64,000 bases of DNA from FEN-1219 sp964503125 (GTDB lineage: Bacteria > Pseudomonadota > Gammaproteobacteria > Steroidobacterales > Rariloculaceae), in contig CAZCZE010000039.1 in assembly GCA_964503125.1 (NCBI GenBank), positions 124,001 to 188,000 of the forward strand. Reading direction: 5' to 3'. The notes under the pieces are model-generated. The model was not told where the DNA came from. It did not search any database and saw only the letters and a list, made by a program, of their open reading frames with translations. Below, in pieces: positions 51,717-60,490 of this stretch. How positions within the stretch are numbered: position 1 is the first letter of the stretch; each line of letters starts with the position of its first letter. A program made the translations under genes and the position numbers.

Positions 51717-52595
51717 ATGGGCCCACGCATCAATCTGTTGCTGATCCTCGGCGTACTGGCTGCGATCGTGATACGGATGTCGTTGTTCACGGTCGATACC
51801 CGCGAACATGCCGTAAAGTTCCGGATCGGACGCATCGTCGAGTCCGCCTACGCGCCCGGTCTACATTTCAAGATTCCGTTCTTCGAGAACGTCGCCCGTT
51901 ACCCGAATCGCGTACTGATCCTGGACGAGAACTCCCGCGAGCGGTTTCTCACGGGCGAGAAGAAGAACCTCATCGTCGACTATTACGTGAACTGGCGGGT
52001 CGTCGACCCGGCCCAGTACTACCGCGCGGTCCGGGCCGACGAAGCCACGGCCGAACAGCGTTTGTCGGCCATCGTCAAGGAGGGTATCCGGGCCGCGATC
52101 GGCCGCAGGACGCTCCAGGAGGTCGTCTCGGCGGAGCGCACCGAGCTCATGCGCGAAATGCTCCTCGCGGTGCAGGAACGGCCGCCGGAGCTCGGCATCG
52201 AAGTCGTCGACGTGCGTGTGAAGCGCATCGATCTTGCCGAGGACGTCAGCGAGTCGGTCTTCCAGCGCATGCGCCAAGAGCGTTTGGCCGTCGCCACGCA
52301 GCTACGGGCGGAGGGCGAGGAAGAGTACGTGCGCATTCGCGCCGATGCCGAGCGGCAGCGAACCGTGATACTGGCCGAGGCTTATCGCGACGCCGAGCGA
52401 GTTCGCGGCGCCGGCGACGCCCGGGCCGCCGAGACCTACGCGGCGGCCTTCGGGCAAGACCGCGATTTCTACGCCTTCTATCGCAGCATGCAGGCGTATC
52501 GCCAGGCGATCGGCGGCGATCAGGACGTGCTCGTGTTGCAGCCCGACAGCGAGTTTTTCAAGTTCCTGCAGAGCCAAACCGGCTCTGCCAACTGA
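51717..52595 (+). CDS. hflC: FtsH protease modulator HflC
   Basis: Partner of HflK; 292 residues. One N-terminal helix (INLLLILGVLAAIVIRMSLF), SPFH domain (FTVDTREHAVKFRIGRIVE, YAPGLHFKIPFFENVARY), and a long coiled-coil region rich in Arg/Glu/Ala (ERLAVATQLRAEGEEEYVRI). ATG at 51717 chosen; an in-frame extension upstream lies within hflK. Confidence 0.95.
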   Translation: MGPRINLLLILGVLAAIVIRMSLFTVDTREHAVKFRIGRIVESAYAPGLHFKIPFFENVARYPNRVLILDENSRERFLTGEKKNLIVDYYVNWRVVDPAQYYRAVRADEATAEQRLSAIVKEGIRAAIGRRTLQEVVSAERTELMREMLLAVQERPPELGIEVVDVRVKRIDLAEDVSESVFQRMRQERLAVATQLRAEGEEEYVRIRADAERQRTVILAEAYRDAERVRGAGDARAAETYAAAFGQDRDFYAFYRSMQAYRQAIGGDQDVLVLQPDSEFFKFLQSQTGSAN

Positions 52596-52628
52596 GCCGG
52601 CGCCAGATCCAACCGCAAGCATGGAGGG

Positions 52629-52829
52629 ATGAAGGCCTTGGCTTGGGCAGATCTTTTCGCGGGTTTGGCTTTCTACTTGATCCTCGAGGGGCTGTTTCCT
52701 TTCGTGGCGCCGCAGCAGTGGCGCCGCAGCTTGGCGGCGCTCGCAATGCTGAACGAGAGCCGCTTGCGAGTGTTCGGCCTCGCCGCCGTCATCGGCGGCT
52801 TGGTCCTGCTCTACGTGGTGCGAGGGTAA
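52629..52829 (+). CDS. DUF2065 (YjeT-type) small membrane protein
   Basis: 66 residues with two membrane helices (LFAGLAFYLILEGLFPFVAP and VFGLAAVIGGLVLLYVV) joined by a loop QQWRRSLAALAMLNESRLR. Conserved between hflC and purA in many gammaproteobacteria; function unknown. Ends 1 base before the purA GTG. Confidence 0.88.
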   Translation: MKALAWADLFAGLAFYLILEGLFPFVAPQQWRRSLAALAMLNESRLRVFGLAAVIGGLVLLYVVRG

Positions 52830-52830
52830 C

Positions 52831-54123
52831 GTGGGTCGGAGCGTGGTGGTCATCGGCACGCAATGGGGCGACGAGGGCAAGGGCGCCGTCGTCGACGTGC
52901 TCGCGGATCGCGTCAGCGCCGTCGTGCGCTTCCAGGGCGGGCACAACGCCGGCCACACGCTCGTCATCGGCGAGCAGAAGACGGTTCTGCACCTCATCCC
53001 CTCGGGCATTTTGCGCGACGGCGTCGTCTGCCTCATCGGCAACGGCGTGGTCGTGTCGCTGGACGCGCTCTGCAAGGAGATGGACGATCTCGCGCAGCGC
53101 GGCGTGCCCGTCGAGCGGCGCTTGCGCGTCTCGGCCGCCTGCCCCCTGATCTTGCGCTCGCATGCGCTGCTCGACCGCGCGCGGGAGCAGGCGAGCGGCT
53201 CTGCGGCCATCGGCACGACGGGGCGCGGCATCGGGCCCGCTTACGAGGACAAAATCGCGCGACGCGCGATTCGGATCGCCGACCTGTTCGCGCCGCAGGC
53301 GCTAGAAGCCAAGCTCGAGCGGCTGCTCGATCTGCACAACTTCCTGCTCGGCAACTACTACCGCACCGAGCGCGTCGAGCCTCGCCAGGAGCTCGACAAC
53401 CTGCTCGCGCTCGGCGAGCGCGTCAAGCCGCTCGTCGTCGACGTGACCGAAGTGCTGCGCGACCTGCACGCGCGCGGCGCCAACATGCTGTTCGAAGGCG
53501 CACAGGGCGCCATGCTCGACATCGATCTCGGCACTTACCCGTTCGTGACGTCGTCGAACACGACCATCGGCGGCGCGGCGGCGGGAACGGGCGTCGGCCC
53601 CGGCGCCATCGACTACGTGCTCGGCATCGTCAAGGCCTACACGACGCGCGTGGGCGCCGGGCCGTTTCCGACGGAGCTCAGCGACGAGGTGGGACGCCAC
53701 CTCGGCAAGGTCGGCCACGAGTTCGGCTCGACGACGGGCAGGCCGCGCCGCTGCGGATGGTTCGACGCCGTGTTGCTGCGTCGAGCGGTCTTCACTAACA
53801 GCATCGCGGGCTTGTGCCTCACCAAGCTCGATGTCCTCGACGGGCTCCCGGAGATCAAGATCTGCACGGGCTATCGCCTCGACGGGGAGGTGCGGGACAC
53901 GCTGCCGATGCTCAGCGACCGCTTCGGCGAGTGTGAGCCCGTCTACGAGTCGGTGCCCGGCTGGCGCGCGCCGACCGCCGGCGTGACCTCGTACGCGGCG
54001 CTGCCCAAGGGAGCCAAGGACTATATGCGGCGAATCGAAGAGCTCGCGGGCGTTCCGATCGACATCGTGTCCACGGGACCGAGCCGCGACGCCGTGGTCA
54101 TGCGCCGCCATCCATTTGATTGA
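52831..54123 (+). CDS. purA: Adenylosuccinate synthetase
   Basis: Makes adenylosuccinate from IMP and Asp with GTP; 430 residues. VVVIGTQWGDEGKGAVVDVL (GTP loop), RFQGGHNAGHTLV (catalytic His), TTGRGIGPAYEDK, EGAQGAMLDIDLGTYPFVTSS and TTGRPRRCGWFDAV are all present. GTG start. Last gene of the nnr-to-purA run. Confidence 0.97.
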   Translation: MGRSVVVIGTQWGDEGKGAVVDVLADRVSAVVRFQGGHNAGHTLVIGEQKTVLHLIPSGILRDGVVCLIGNGVVVSLDALCKEMDDLAQRGVPVERRLRVSAACPLILRSHALLDRAREQASGSAAIGTTGRGIGPAYEDKIARRAIRIADLFAPQALEAKLERLLDLHNFLLGNYYRTERVEPRQELDNLLALGERVKPLVVDVTEVLRDLHARGANMLFEGAQGAMLDIDLGTYPFVTSSNTTIGGAAAGTGVGPGAIDYVLGIVKAYTTRVGAGPFPTELSDEVGRHLGKVGHEFGSTTGRPRRCGWFDAVLLRRAVFTNSIAGLCLTKLDVLDGLPEIKICTGYRLDGEVRDTLPMLSDRFGECEPVYESVPGWRAPTAGVTSYAALPKGAKDYMRRIEELAGVPIDIVSTGPSRDAVVMRRHPFD

Positions 54124-54138
54124 GCGCCGATTTTCGGG

Positions 54139-54157
54139 GAGAATAATAACCATTCCT
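54139..54157 (+). promoter_or_regulatory. Fur-box-like site upstream of feoAB
   Basis: GAGAATAATAACCATTCCT matches 13 of 19 positions of the classical Fur consensus and is the AT-richest spot near feoA, ending 25 bases before its start. Iron-dependent repression of feoAB by Fur is known in relatives; here it is inferred from the site and position. Confidence 0.5.
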
Positions 54158-54182
54158 ATTTACCCCGCACGCGGAGCCCTGT

Positions 54183-54419
54183 CTGACACTTGCCGATCTC
54201 AAGCCTGGTGAGCGCGTCCGCATCGAATCGATCGAGACCGCCGATCCCTCCGTCCAGCGATTGATGGTGCTCGGCCTCGTGGAAGGCGCCGAGCTCACGT
54301 TCCTGCAACGGTCGCTCGGCGGCGATCCGCTCGAGATCAGGATTTACGGGGCTGCGATCTCGCTGCGCCAGGAGCAGGCGAGGCGGTTTCACGTGGTGGT
54401 CGATGGCCGCCCCGGCTGA
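54183..54419 (+). CDS. feoA: Ferrous iron transport protein FeoA, probable CTG start
   Basis: Small SH3-like cytoplasmic partner of FeoB; 78 residues. The frame reads (M)TLADLKPGERVRIESIETAD, LMVLGLVEGAEL, LGGDPLEIRIYGAAISLRQE, the complete FeoA pattern. No ATG, GTG or TTG is in frame between the previous stop and the conserved N-terminus; the CTG at 54183 falls exactly where FeoA proteins start and has GGAG six bases upstream. Overlaps feoB by 17 bases. Confidence 0.88.
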   Translation: MTLADLKPGERVRIESIETADPSVQRLMVLGLVEGAELTFLQRSLGGDPLEIRIYGAAISLRQEQARRFHVVVDGRPG

Positions 54420-56583
54420 AGTTGCCGTCCCGGTCGAGCGGATTGCCGTCAACCGCCGAGCCGCGGGCACGGTCGCCGTCGTCGGCAACCCCAACGCGGG
54501 CAAGAGCTCGGTGTTCAACCGGCTCACGGGTTTACGCCAGCACACGGCGAACTACCCCGGCGTCACCGTCGAGCGCCGTGTCGGGCGCGGTGTCTTCGGG
54601 GCCGTCGGGCTCGACCTCATCGACCTCCCGGGCACGTACTCGCTGAGCCCCACCTCGGCCGACGAGAAGATCGCCGTCGACGTGCTGTTCGGCCGCGTGG
54701 CGGGCACGCCGCGGCCCGACGCGATCCTCGCCGTGATCGACTCGACGCGCCTGTATCAAGGTTTGTATCTCCTGCAGCAGCTCACGGAGCTCGGCCGGCC
54801 GATGATCGTGGCGTTGACGATGATCGACGCTGCCGAGCGCGAAGGCCGCAAGATCGACTTCGCTGGGCTCACGGAGGCGCTCGGCGGAGTGCCCGTGCTG
54901 CCCGTGGTTGCGACCTCCGGCCGCGGCTTTCCGGCCTTGCACGAAGCGCTCGCACGAATCTCGACGCTGGCACCGCCGCGCGAGGCGGCGCATTGGCCCG
55001 AGTTGCAGCGCGCAGCGGACGCGCTCGTCGCACGGTGGCGCGCAGGCGGCTCGGAGTTGCACCGCGTCGAGGCCGAACGCTTGTTGATCGACGCCGCGGC
55101 CACGCACGCGCTCGTGCCGCAGGCGGGTGCGGAGATCGCGGCGGCGCGCGCTGAGCTTTTCGGGGCAGAGCCGCCGCTCGCGACGGAGGCACGCCGGCGC
55201 TACGCGTGGGTGCGCGCCACGCTCGCGCGCGTCGAGTCGCCGGGGTCCGGCGCCGTCATGCGGGCAGCGAGACTCATCGACTGGATCAACCGGCCTTGGC
55301 CGGCCTTCGCGTTGCTGATCGTAGTGATGTTCGTGGTGTTCCAGGCCGTGTTCGCGTGGGCGACGCCGCTCGTCGATCTCATCGACGCGGGCATGGGCGG
55401 CGTCGGCTCGATGCTCGCGCCCGTCCTGCCCGGCCCTATGCTCGAGAGCCTCGTCGTCGACGGCGTCATCGGCGGCGTCGGCAGCGTCATCGTGTTCTTG
55501 CCGCAGATCTTGATTCTGTTCTTGTTCATCATTTTGATGGAGGACACGGGCTATCTGGCGCGTGCGGCTTTCCTCGTGGACCGGGCGATGCGCAGCGTCG
55601 GCTTGTCGGGGCAGTCGGTGATTCCGCTGTTGTCGAGCTTCGCGTGCGCCGTGCCGTCGATCATGGCGACGCGGGTCATTCCGAATCGACGCGACCGCAT
55701 TGCGACGATCCTGGCCTCGCCGTTCATGACGTGCTCCGCACGCTGGCCGGTGTACGGGCTCCTAATAGGCGCGTTCGTTCCTGTCCGCAGCGTGGGCATA
55801 TTCAACCTCCAGGGGCTCGTATTGTTCGGGCTGCTCGCGATCGGTATCGCCGGCGGTGTCGCAACCGCGTTGCTGCTGCGCAGCTCCGTGCTGCGTGGCG
55901 AGAACCCGACTTTCATCCTGGCGCTGCCCGCGTTTCGCGTTCCGAACGTCCGTAACGTCGGGATGAAGCTGCTCGACCGCGTCCGCGTGTTCCTCGGTCG
56001 CGCCGGCACCGTGATTTTCGCGGTGGCCATCATCGTCTGGGTGCTCACCTATTTCCCGCGTTCGCCGGAGCTTGAAGCGACGCAAACGGCGGCGGCAGGG
56101 GAGGCCACGGCGACTTTGGCGGGCGCTGCTCTCGAGGGGCGGCTTGCCGAGATCGAGAATCAGGCGGCTGCGGATCATCTCGAGCAAAGCTGGTTGGGGC
56201 GGGCCGGTCAGTGGGTCGAGCCCGCGTTCCGGCCGCTCGGTTGGGATTGGCGCGTTTCGGCGGCCGTCATCGCCGGGTTCCCGGCGCGCGAGGTCGTCGT
56301 GGCCGTGCTCGGCACGATCTACGCCGTCGGCGACGAAGCTGACGAGGAAACGCTGCGAGGCAGGATCCGTGCCGCGACGCATGCCGACGGCAGTCCCGTG
56401 TTCACGTTGCCGATGGTCTTCGGCTTGTTGCTGTTCTATGCCTGGTGTCTGCAGTGTGCGGCGACGCTCGCCGTCATTCGCCGCGAGACCAACAGCTGGC
56501 GCTGGCCGATCTTTGCCTGGAGCTACATGACTGCGCTCGGCTACGGTGGCGCTCTGCTCATCTATCAGCTCGGGACCGCGTAG
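54403..56583 (+). CDS. feoB: Ferrous iron transporter FeoB
   Basis: Inner-membrane Fe(II) transporter with an N-terminal G domain; 726 residues. G motifs: VVGNPNAGKSSVFNRLTG, PGVTVERRVG, DLPGTYSLSP; in the G4 position TMID replaces the usual NxxD. The membrane part has two Gate domains with conserved VIFLPQILILFLFIILMEDTGYLARAAF, FACAVPSIMATRVI and CSARWPVYGLL. The C-terminus has GFPAREVVVAVLGTIY. No FeoC gene follows. Confidence 0.95.
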   Translation: MAAPAEVAVPVERIAVNRRAAGTVAVVGNPNAGKSSVFNRLTGLRQHTANYPGVTVERRVGRGVFGAVGLDLIDLPGTYSLSPTSADEKIAVDVLFGRVAGTPRPDAILAVIDSTRLYQGLYLLQQLTELGRPMIVALTMIDAAEREGRKIDFAGLTEALGGVPVLPVVATSGRGFPALHEALARISTLAPPREAAHWPELQRAADALVARWRAGGSELHRVEAERLLIDAAATHALVPQAGAEIAAARAELFGAEPPLATEARRRYAWVRATLARVESPGSGAVMRAARLIDWINRPWPAFALLIVVMFVVFQAVFAWATPLVDLIDAGMGGVGSMLAPVLPGPMLESLVVDGVIGGVGSVIVFLPQILILFLFIILMEDTGYLARAAFLVDRAMRSVGLSGQSVIPLLSSFACAVPSIMATRVIPNRRDRIATILASPFMTCSARWPVYGLLIGAFVPVRSVGIFNLQGLVLFGLLAIGIAGGVATALLLRSSVLRGENPTFILALPAFRVPNVRNVGMKLLDRVRVFLGRAGTVIFAVAIIVWVLTYFPRSPELEATQTAAAGEATATLAGAALEGRLAEIENQAAADHLEQSWLGRAGQWVEPAFRPLGWDWRVSAAVIAGFPAREVVVAVLGTIYAVGDEADEETLRGRIRAATHADGSPVFTLPMVFGLLLFYAWCLQCAATLAVIRRETNSWRWPIFAWSYMTALGYGGALLIYQLGTA

Positions 56584-57147
56584 GTGGGAATGCGCCGGAC
56601 GAAATCCGGAGCGTGGCGCGAGCGGAAGCGCGCGCCCGTGGCCGACTGCCGGATCTTCTCGGTCGAGCGTTCGGACGCGGTGTCGCCGTTCGACTCGACG
56701 GAGCACAGCTTTTATCGGATTCAATCGCCCGACTGGGCGCAGATCGTGGCCATCACACGCGACCAGTGCGCCGTGCTCGTGCGCCAGTACCGGCACGGTT
56801 GCCAGCGCATGACGCTCGAGATTCCCGGCGGCCTCGTCGATACCGGCGAGGATCCCGCGCAGGCCGCACTGCGCGAATGTCTCGAGGAGACCGGCTATCG
56901 CGGGACGACGGCCGTTTCGCTGGGCGCCGTCAACCCGAATCCCGCGCTGTTCGCGAATCGTCTGCACAGTTTCCTCACGACCGACGTCGTGCTCGAGCGC
57001 ACCGTACAGAATACGGGGACGGAGCAAACCGAGGTCACGCTCGTTCCGGTACGAGACCTCGAGCAGAAGCTCCGCGATGGCGAGATCGAGCATGGGCTCG
57101 TCGCGGCCACACTGTGGCGCTATCTCTGCCTCTACGTGCCGCGCTGA
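56584..57147 (+). CDS. NUDIX hydrolase, ADP-ribose pyrophosphatase-like
   Basis: 187 residues. The Nudix box is complete: G LVDTGEDPAQAALRECLEE TGY (residues near 88-110), preceded by LEIPGG. The N-terminal beta domain (RIFSVERSDAVSP, FYRIQSPDWAQIVAIT, AVLVRQYRHG) resembles ADP-sugar pyrophosphatases such as NudF. The GTG directly follows the feoB stop. Exact substrate uncertain. Confidence 0.88.
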   Translation: MGMRRTKSGAWRERKRAPVADCRIFSVERSDAVSPFDSTEHSFYRIQSPDWAQIVAITRDQCAVLVRQYRHGCQRMTLEIPGGLVDTGEDPAQAALRECLEETGYRGTTAVSLGAVNPNPALFANRLHSFLTTDVVLERTVQNTGTEQTEVTLVPVRDLEQKLRDGEIEHGLVAATLWRYLCLYVPR

Positions 57148-57218
57148 GCCGTCGTTGCTCGCCAGGCGGCGGCCAGGCTGCCATAATCCGCGCCCGTTTC
57201 GCGCTCGCCCACGAGTCC

Positions 57219-58463
57219 ATGTCCGAACAAGTCGCGCACGCCACCGGGCCCACGGGCAGCCGGGCCGCGCCGCCGCGGTATTTGATCCTGTTCTTCGGTG
57301 CGCTCGCGGCCTTGGGGCCGCTGAGCATCGACGCCTATCTACCCGGCATCCCGGCCATGGCGCGAACGTTCGGGGTCACCGTCGTGAGCCTCCAGAACAC
57401 GCTCAACGTGTTCCTCGTCGGCTACGCGCTCGGGCAGTTTTTCGGGGGCGCGCTGTCGGACCAGATCGGACGCAAACGCGTCGGCTACGCCGGGCTGTCG
57501 GTCTACCTCGTCACCTCGATCGCAATCGCCTTCGCCGCGAGCGTCGAGCAGATGTTGGCCCTGCGTTTCCTCCAGGCCATCGGCGGCGGCTTCTCTACGG
57601 TCATCTGCATGGCGACGGTGCGCGACGTCTACCCGGTCGAGCAGCTCGGCCGCCGTTTCGCGACGGTCACGATGGTGCTGTTGATCGCGCCGCTCGTGGC
57701 TCCGGCGCTCGGCGCCGCCGTGTTGCCCTTGGGGTGGGAGATGATCTTCGTGCTCAAGGCCGTGTACGCCGGCCTGCTGATTTGCACCTATGCGGTCGTC
57801 GTGCCCGAGACGCGGCCCGGCGAGCTACGCAACTTGTCGTTGCGCTCGGTGTTCCGGCAGTGCGCCGACGTCGTGCGGCGGCGCGTCGACTCGCGCCGCC
57901 TGCCGATTCGCTACGCGCTGGCGATGGCGTTCTCGGCCACGGTCATGATGATCTTCGTGACGAACTCGTCGTTCATCTACATGGAGTACTTCGGCGTCGC
58001 GCCGAGCCGCTTCCCGTGGCTGTTCGCCGCGAGCGTGCTCGGAGTCATGGCGACGACCCTGCTCAGCATGAGGCGCTTGACGAGCGACAACGCGGGCACG
58101 TTCTTCCGCGTGGGGCTCTCGATCCAAGTCGCCTTCGTAGCCGCGCTGCTCGTCGTCGTGCTCTCGGGGCAGGTCTCGCTCGCAGCGTTCGTGTCGCTCA
58201 TCGTGCTCGCGGTGTTGACGATCGGCCTCATCGGGCCATCGGGGTCCACGCGCTACATGGGGTTCTTTCGCGAGCTCGCAGGCAGCGCCTCGTCGGTGTA
58301 CACGACGACGATGTTCCTGCTCGCCGGCACCGCAGGTTGGCTCAGCAGCCTGCTCAACGACGGCAGCCTCGTGCCGATCGTGGCGATGATGCTCGCCGCG
58401 TCGTTGACGGCGAACGCGATCAGCTGGGGCTTGCCGCGCCAGCCGCCGCCGGTCGACGCGTAG
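57219..58463 (+). CDS. Bcr/CflA-family multidrug efflux MFS transporter
   Basis: Twelve-helix major facilitator drug exporter, 414 residues. Motif A variant GGALSDQIGRKRVGYAG between helices 2 and 3, LSIDAYLPGIPAMARTFGV at helix 1, and LQAIGGGFSTVICMATVRDVYP are characteristic of the Bcr/CflA (drug:H+ antiporter 1) group. ATG at 57219, with CATAAT about 38 bases upstream as a possible -10. The in-frame extension to 56445 overlaps two genes and is rejected. Confidence 0.9.
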   Translation: MSEQVAHATGPTGSRAAPPRYLILFFGALAALGPLSIDAYLPGIPAMARTFGVTVVSLQNTLNVFLVGYALGQFFGGALSDQIGRKRVGYAGLSVYLVTSIAIAFAASVEQMLALRFLQAIGGGFSTVICMATVRDVYPVEQLGRRFATVTMVLLIAPLVAPALGAAVLPLGWEMIFVLKAVYAGLLICTYAVVVPETRPGELRNLSLRSVFRQCADVVRRRVDSRRLPIRYALAMAFSATVMMIFVTNSSFIYMEYFGVAPSRFPWLFAASVLGVMATTLLSMRRLTSDNAGTFFRVGLSIQVAFVAALLVVVLSGQVSLAAFVSLIVLAVLTIGLIGPSGSTRYMGFFRELAGSASSVYTTTMFLLAGTAGWLSSLLNDGSLVPIVAMMLAASLTANAISWGLPRQPPPVDA

Positions 58464-58476
58464 CGCGGCGGCCGGC

Positions 58477-60318
58477 TCAGCGCGCGGGCTCGGGCTCGGG
58501 CGCTTCGGCCACGACGTCACCGTCATCGGTCGTGTGCGCCTGTCGCTGCCACATCGCGAAGTAGAGGCCGCCGGCCGCGAGCAGGCTTACGTGCGTGCCG
58601 CGCTCCGCGATTCGCCCGTCGGCCAAGACGATGATCTCGTCGGCATCGACGATCGTCGACAGGCGATGCGCGATGACGAGCGTCGTGCGGCCGCGCGACA
58701 CCTCGCGGAGCGATGCCTGGATCTCCCGCTCGGTGCGAGTGTCGAGCGCCGACGTGGCCTCGTCGAACAGCAGGATGCGCGGGCGCTTCAGTATCGTGCG
58801 CGCGATCGCGACGCGCTGCTTCTCGCCGCCCGAGAGCTTGAGGCCGCGCTCGCCGACCATCGTCTGATAACCGTCGGGCGATGCCATGATGAAGTCGTGG
58901 ATCCGCGCATGTCGCGCCGCGTCCTCGATCTCGGCCGGCGAGGCACCGGGCCTGCCGTAGGCGATGTTGTAGTAGATCGTGTCGTTGAACAGCACGGTGT
59001 CCTGCGGAACGATGCCGATCGCGGCGCGGACGCTCTGCTGGGTCGCGGTGCGAATGTCCTCTCCGTCGATGCGCACGGCGCCCGCCGTGACGTCGTAGAA
59101 GCGAAACAGCAAGCGCGCGATCGTGGACTTGCCGGCGCCGCTGGCTCCCACGATCGCGATGCGCCCGCCGGGCGGCACCGTGAACGAGACGTCGTGCAGG
59201 ATCGTGCGGCGCGGATCGTAGGCGAAGCTCACGGCAGCGAACTCGACGGCGCCGGGCCCGGCCGCGAGCGGCTGCGCGCCCGGCGCGTCCTTGACGACGG
59301 CCGCTACGCCGAGCAAGCGGAACATCGACTCCATGTCGGTCAGCGCCTGCTTGATCTCGCGGTAGACGAAGCCGAGGAAGTTCAGCGGGATGTAGAGCTG
59401 GATGAGATAGGTGTTGACGAGCACGAAGTCGCCGACCGTGAGCGTACCTGCGATCACGCCGCGGCCCGCCATGAACAGGAGCACGGCGAGCCCGCTGCCG
59501 ATGATCGTCGCCTGGCCGATGTTGAGCAGCGACAGCGAGCTCTTGCTCGCGACGGAAGCGCGCTCGTAGCGCGCGAGCGACTGATCGAAGCGATTGGCCT
59601 CGTACTGCTCGTTGCCGAAGTACTTCACGGTCTCGTAGTTGAGCAGGCTATCGATCGCGCGCGCGCTGGCCTCTTGGTCCGTCTCGTTCATCGCGCGCCG
59701 GTACTTGATGCGCCACTCGGTGATCGCGAGCGTGTAGGCGACGTAGCCGACGACGCAGACGAACGTCACCACGGCATACGAGGCGTCGAACATTGCCCAG
59801 AGGACGCCGCAGACGAGCGCGATCTCCATGAACGTCGGCACGATGTTGAACAGCATGAAGGTCAGCAGCGTGTCGATGCCGTTCGTGCCGCGTTCGATGG
59901 CGCGCGACAGCCCGCCCGTCTGGCGCTCGAGGTGAAAGCCGAGCGAGAGGCTGTGCAGGTGACGGAACGTCGCGAGCGCCACGCTGCGAATCGCGCGCTG
60001 GGCGACGCGGGCGAACACGGCGTCGCGCAGCTCGGAGAATGCGATGGCAGCGATGCGCAGCAGCCCGTAGCCAATCACGAGCCCGAGCGGCACGACGACC
60101 GGCAGGTTCGCCGGATCGGAGAACAGATCGACGAGGTCCCTGAGCAGGATCGGCACGTAAACGGTCGCGAGCTTGGCCGCCGCGAGCAACGCGAGCGCGA
60201 GCACGACACGCAGGCGCACGGCCAGGTTGCCAGCCGGCCACAGGTGCGGCGCGAGATCGCGCACGGCGCGCCACTCGACGGCGCGACGCGGGGGCTGGTT
60301 GTCGGTGGCGAGGCTCAC
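58477..60318 (-). CDS. Atm1/HMT1-type ABC exporter (fused permease-ATPase)
   Basis: 613 residues: six-helix exporter domain (about 30-330) and nucleotide-binding domain (about 370-600). The permease has FHLERQTGGLSRAIERGTNGI, a signature of the Atm1 branch, which in relatives exports glutathione-derived sulfur or metal conjugates. ATPase motifs: Walker A GASGAGKSTIARLL, Q-loop VPQDTVLF, signature LSGGEKQRVAIAR, Walker B ILLFDEATSALD, switch His in AHRLSTI. GTG start at 60318. Convergent with the MFS gene. Confidence 0.93.
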   Translation of the reverse strand: MSLATDNQPPRRAVEWRAVRDLAPHLWPAGNLAVRLRVVLALALLAAAKLATVYVPILLRDLVDLFSDPANLPVVVPLGLVIGYGLLRIAAIAFSELRDAVFARVAQRAIRSVALATFRHLHSLSLGFHLERQTGGLSRAIERGTNGIDTLLTFMLFNIVPTFMEIALVCGVLWAMFDASYAVVTFVCVVGYVAYTLAITEWRIKYRRAMNETDQEASARAIDSLLNYETVKYFGNEQYEANRFDQSLARYERASVASKSSLSLLNIGQATIIGSGLAVLLFMAGRGVIAGTLTVGDFVLVNTYLIQLYIPLNFLGFVYREIKQALTDMESMFRLLGVAAVVKDAPGAQPLAAGPGAVEFAAVSFAYDPRRTILHDVSFTVPPGGRIAIVGASGAGKSTIARLLFRFYDVTAGAVRIDGEDIRTATQQSVRAAIGIVPQDTVLFNDTIYYNIAYGRPGASPAEIEDAARHARIHDFIMASPDGYQTMVGERGLKLSGGEKQRVAIARTILKRPRILLFDEATSALDTRTEREIQASLREVSRGRTTLVIAHRLSTIVDADEIIVLADGRIAERGTHVSLLAAGGLYFAMWQRQAHTTDDGDVVAEAPEPEPAR

Positions 60319-60490
60319 GACTCGCGATCATGGCCGACGCCGTGGGAGCCGTCCACGGCGCCGGCTCGAACGGCTGGCGCTCGAACAGCACGTCGTTGGG
60401 GGGGGGCGATGCTGCCGCGGTCGACGACGAGAAGCCGGTAACCAAGTTAAGATCGCAAACCACGCATGCGGCGCAACTCCACGATGCTCG
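60319..60490. other. Divergent intergenic region with a G9 tract
   Basis: 172 bases between the Atm1-type gene and the fucosyltransferase-like gene. It holds nine G at 60398-60406, then an AT-richer stretch (GTAACCAAGTTAAGATCGCA) that could be promoter DNA for the plus-strand gene. Confidence 0.5.
60398..60406. repeat. G9 homopolymer in the divergent promoter region
   Basis: Nine G, 80 bases upstream of the ABC exporter start and 84 bases upstream of the fucosyltransferase-like ATG. Such tracts can change length by slipped-strand replication. Confidence 0.9.

Noticed and set aside
56445..57218. Extended N-terminus of the Bcr/CflA transporter
   Set aside because: It overlaps feoB and the NUDIX gene; the transporter has its own ATG and promoter-like sequence at 57.2 kb.
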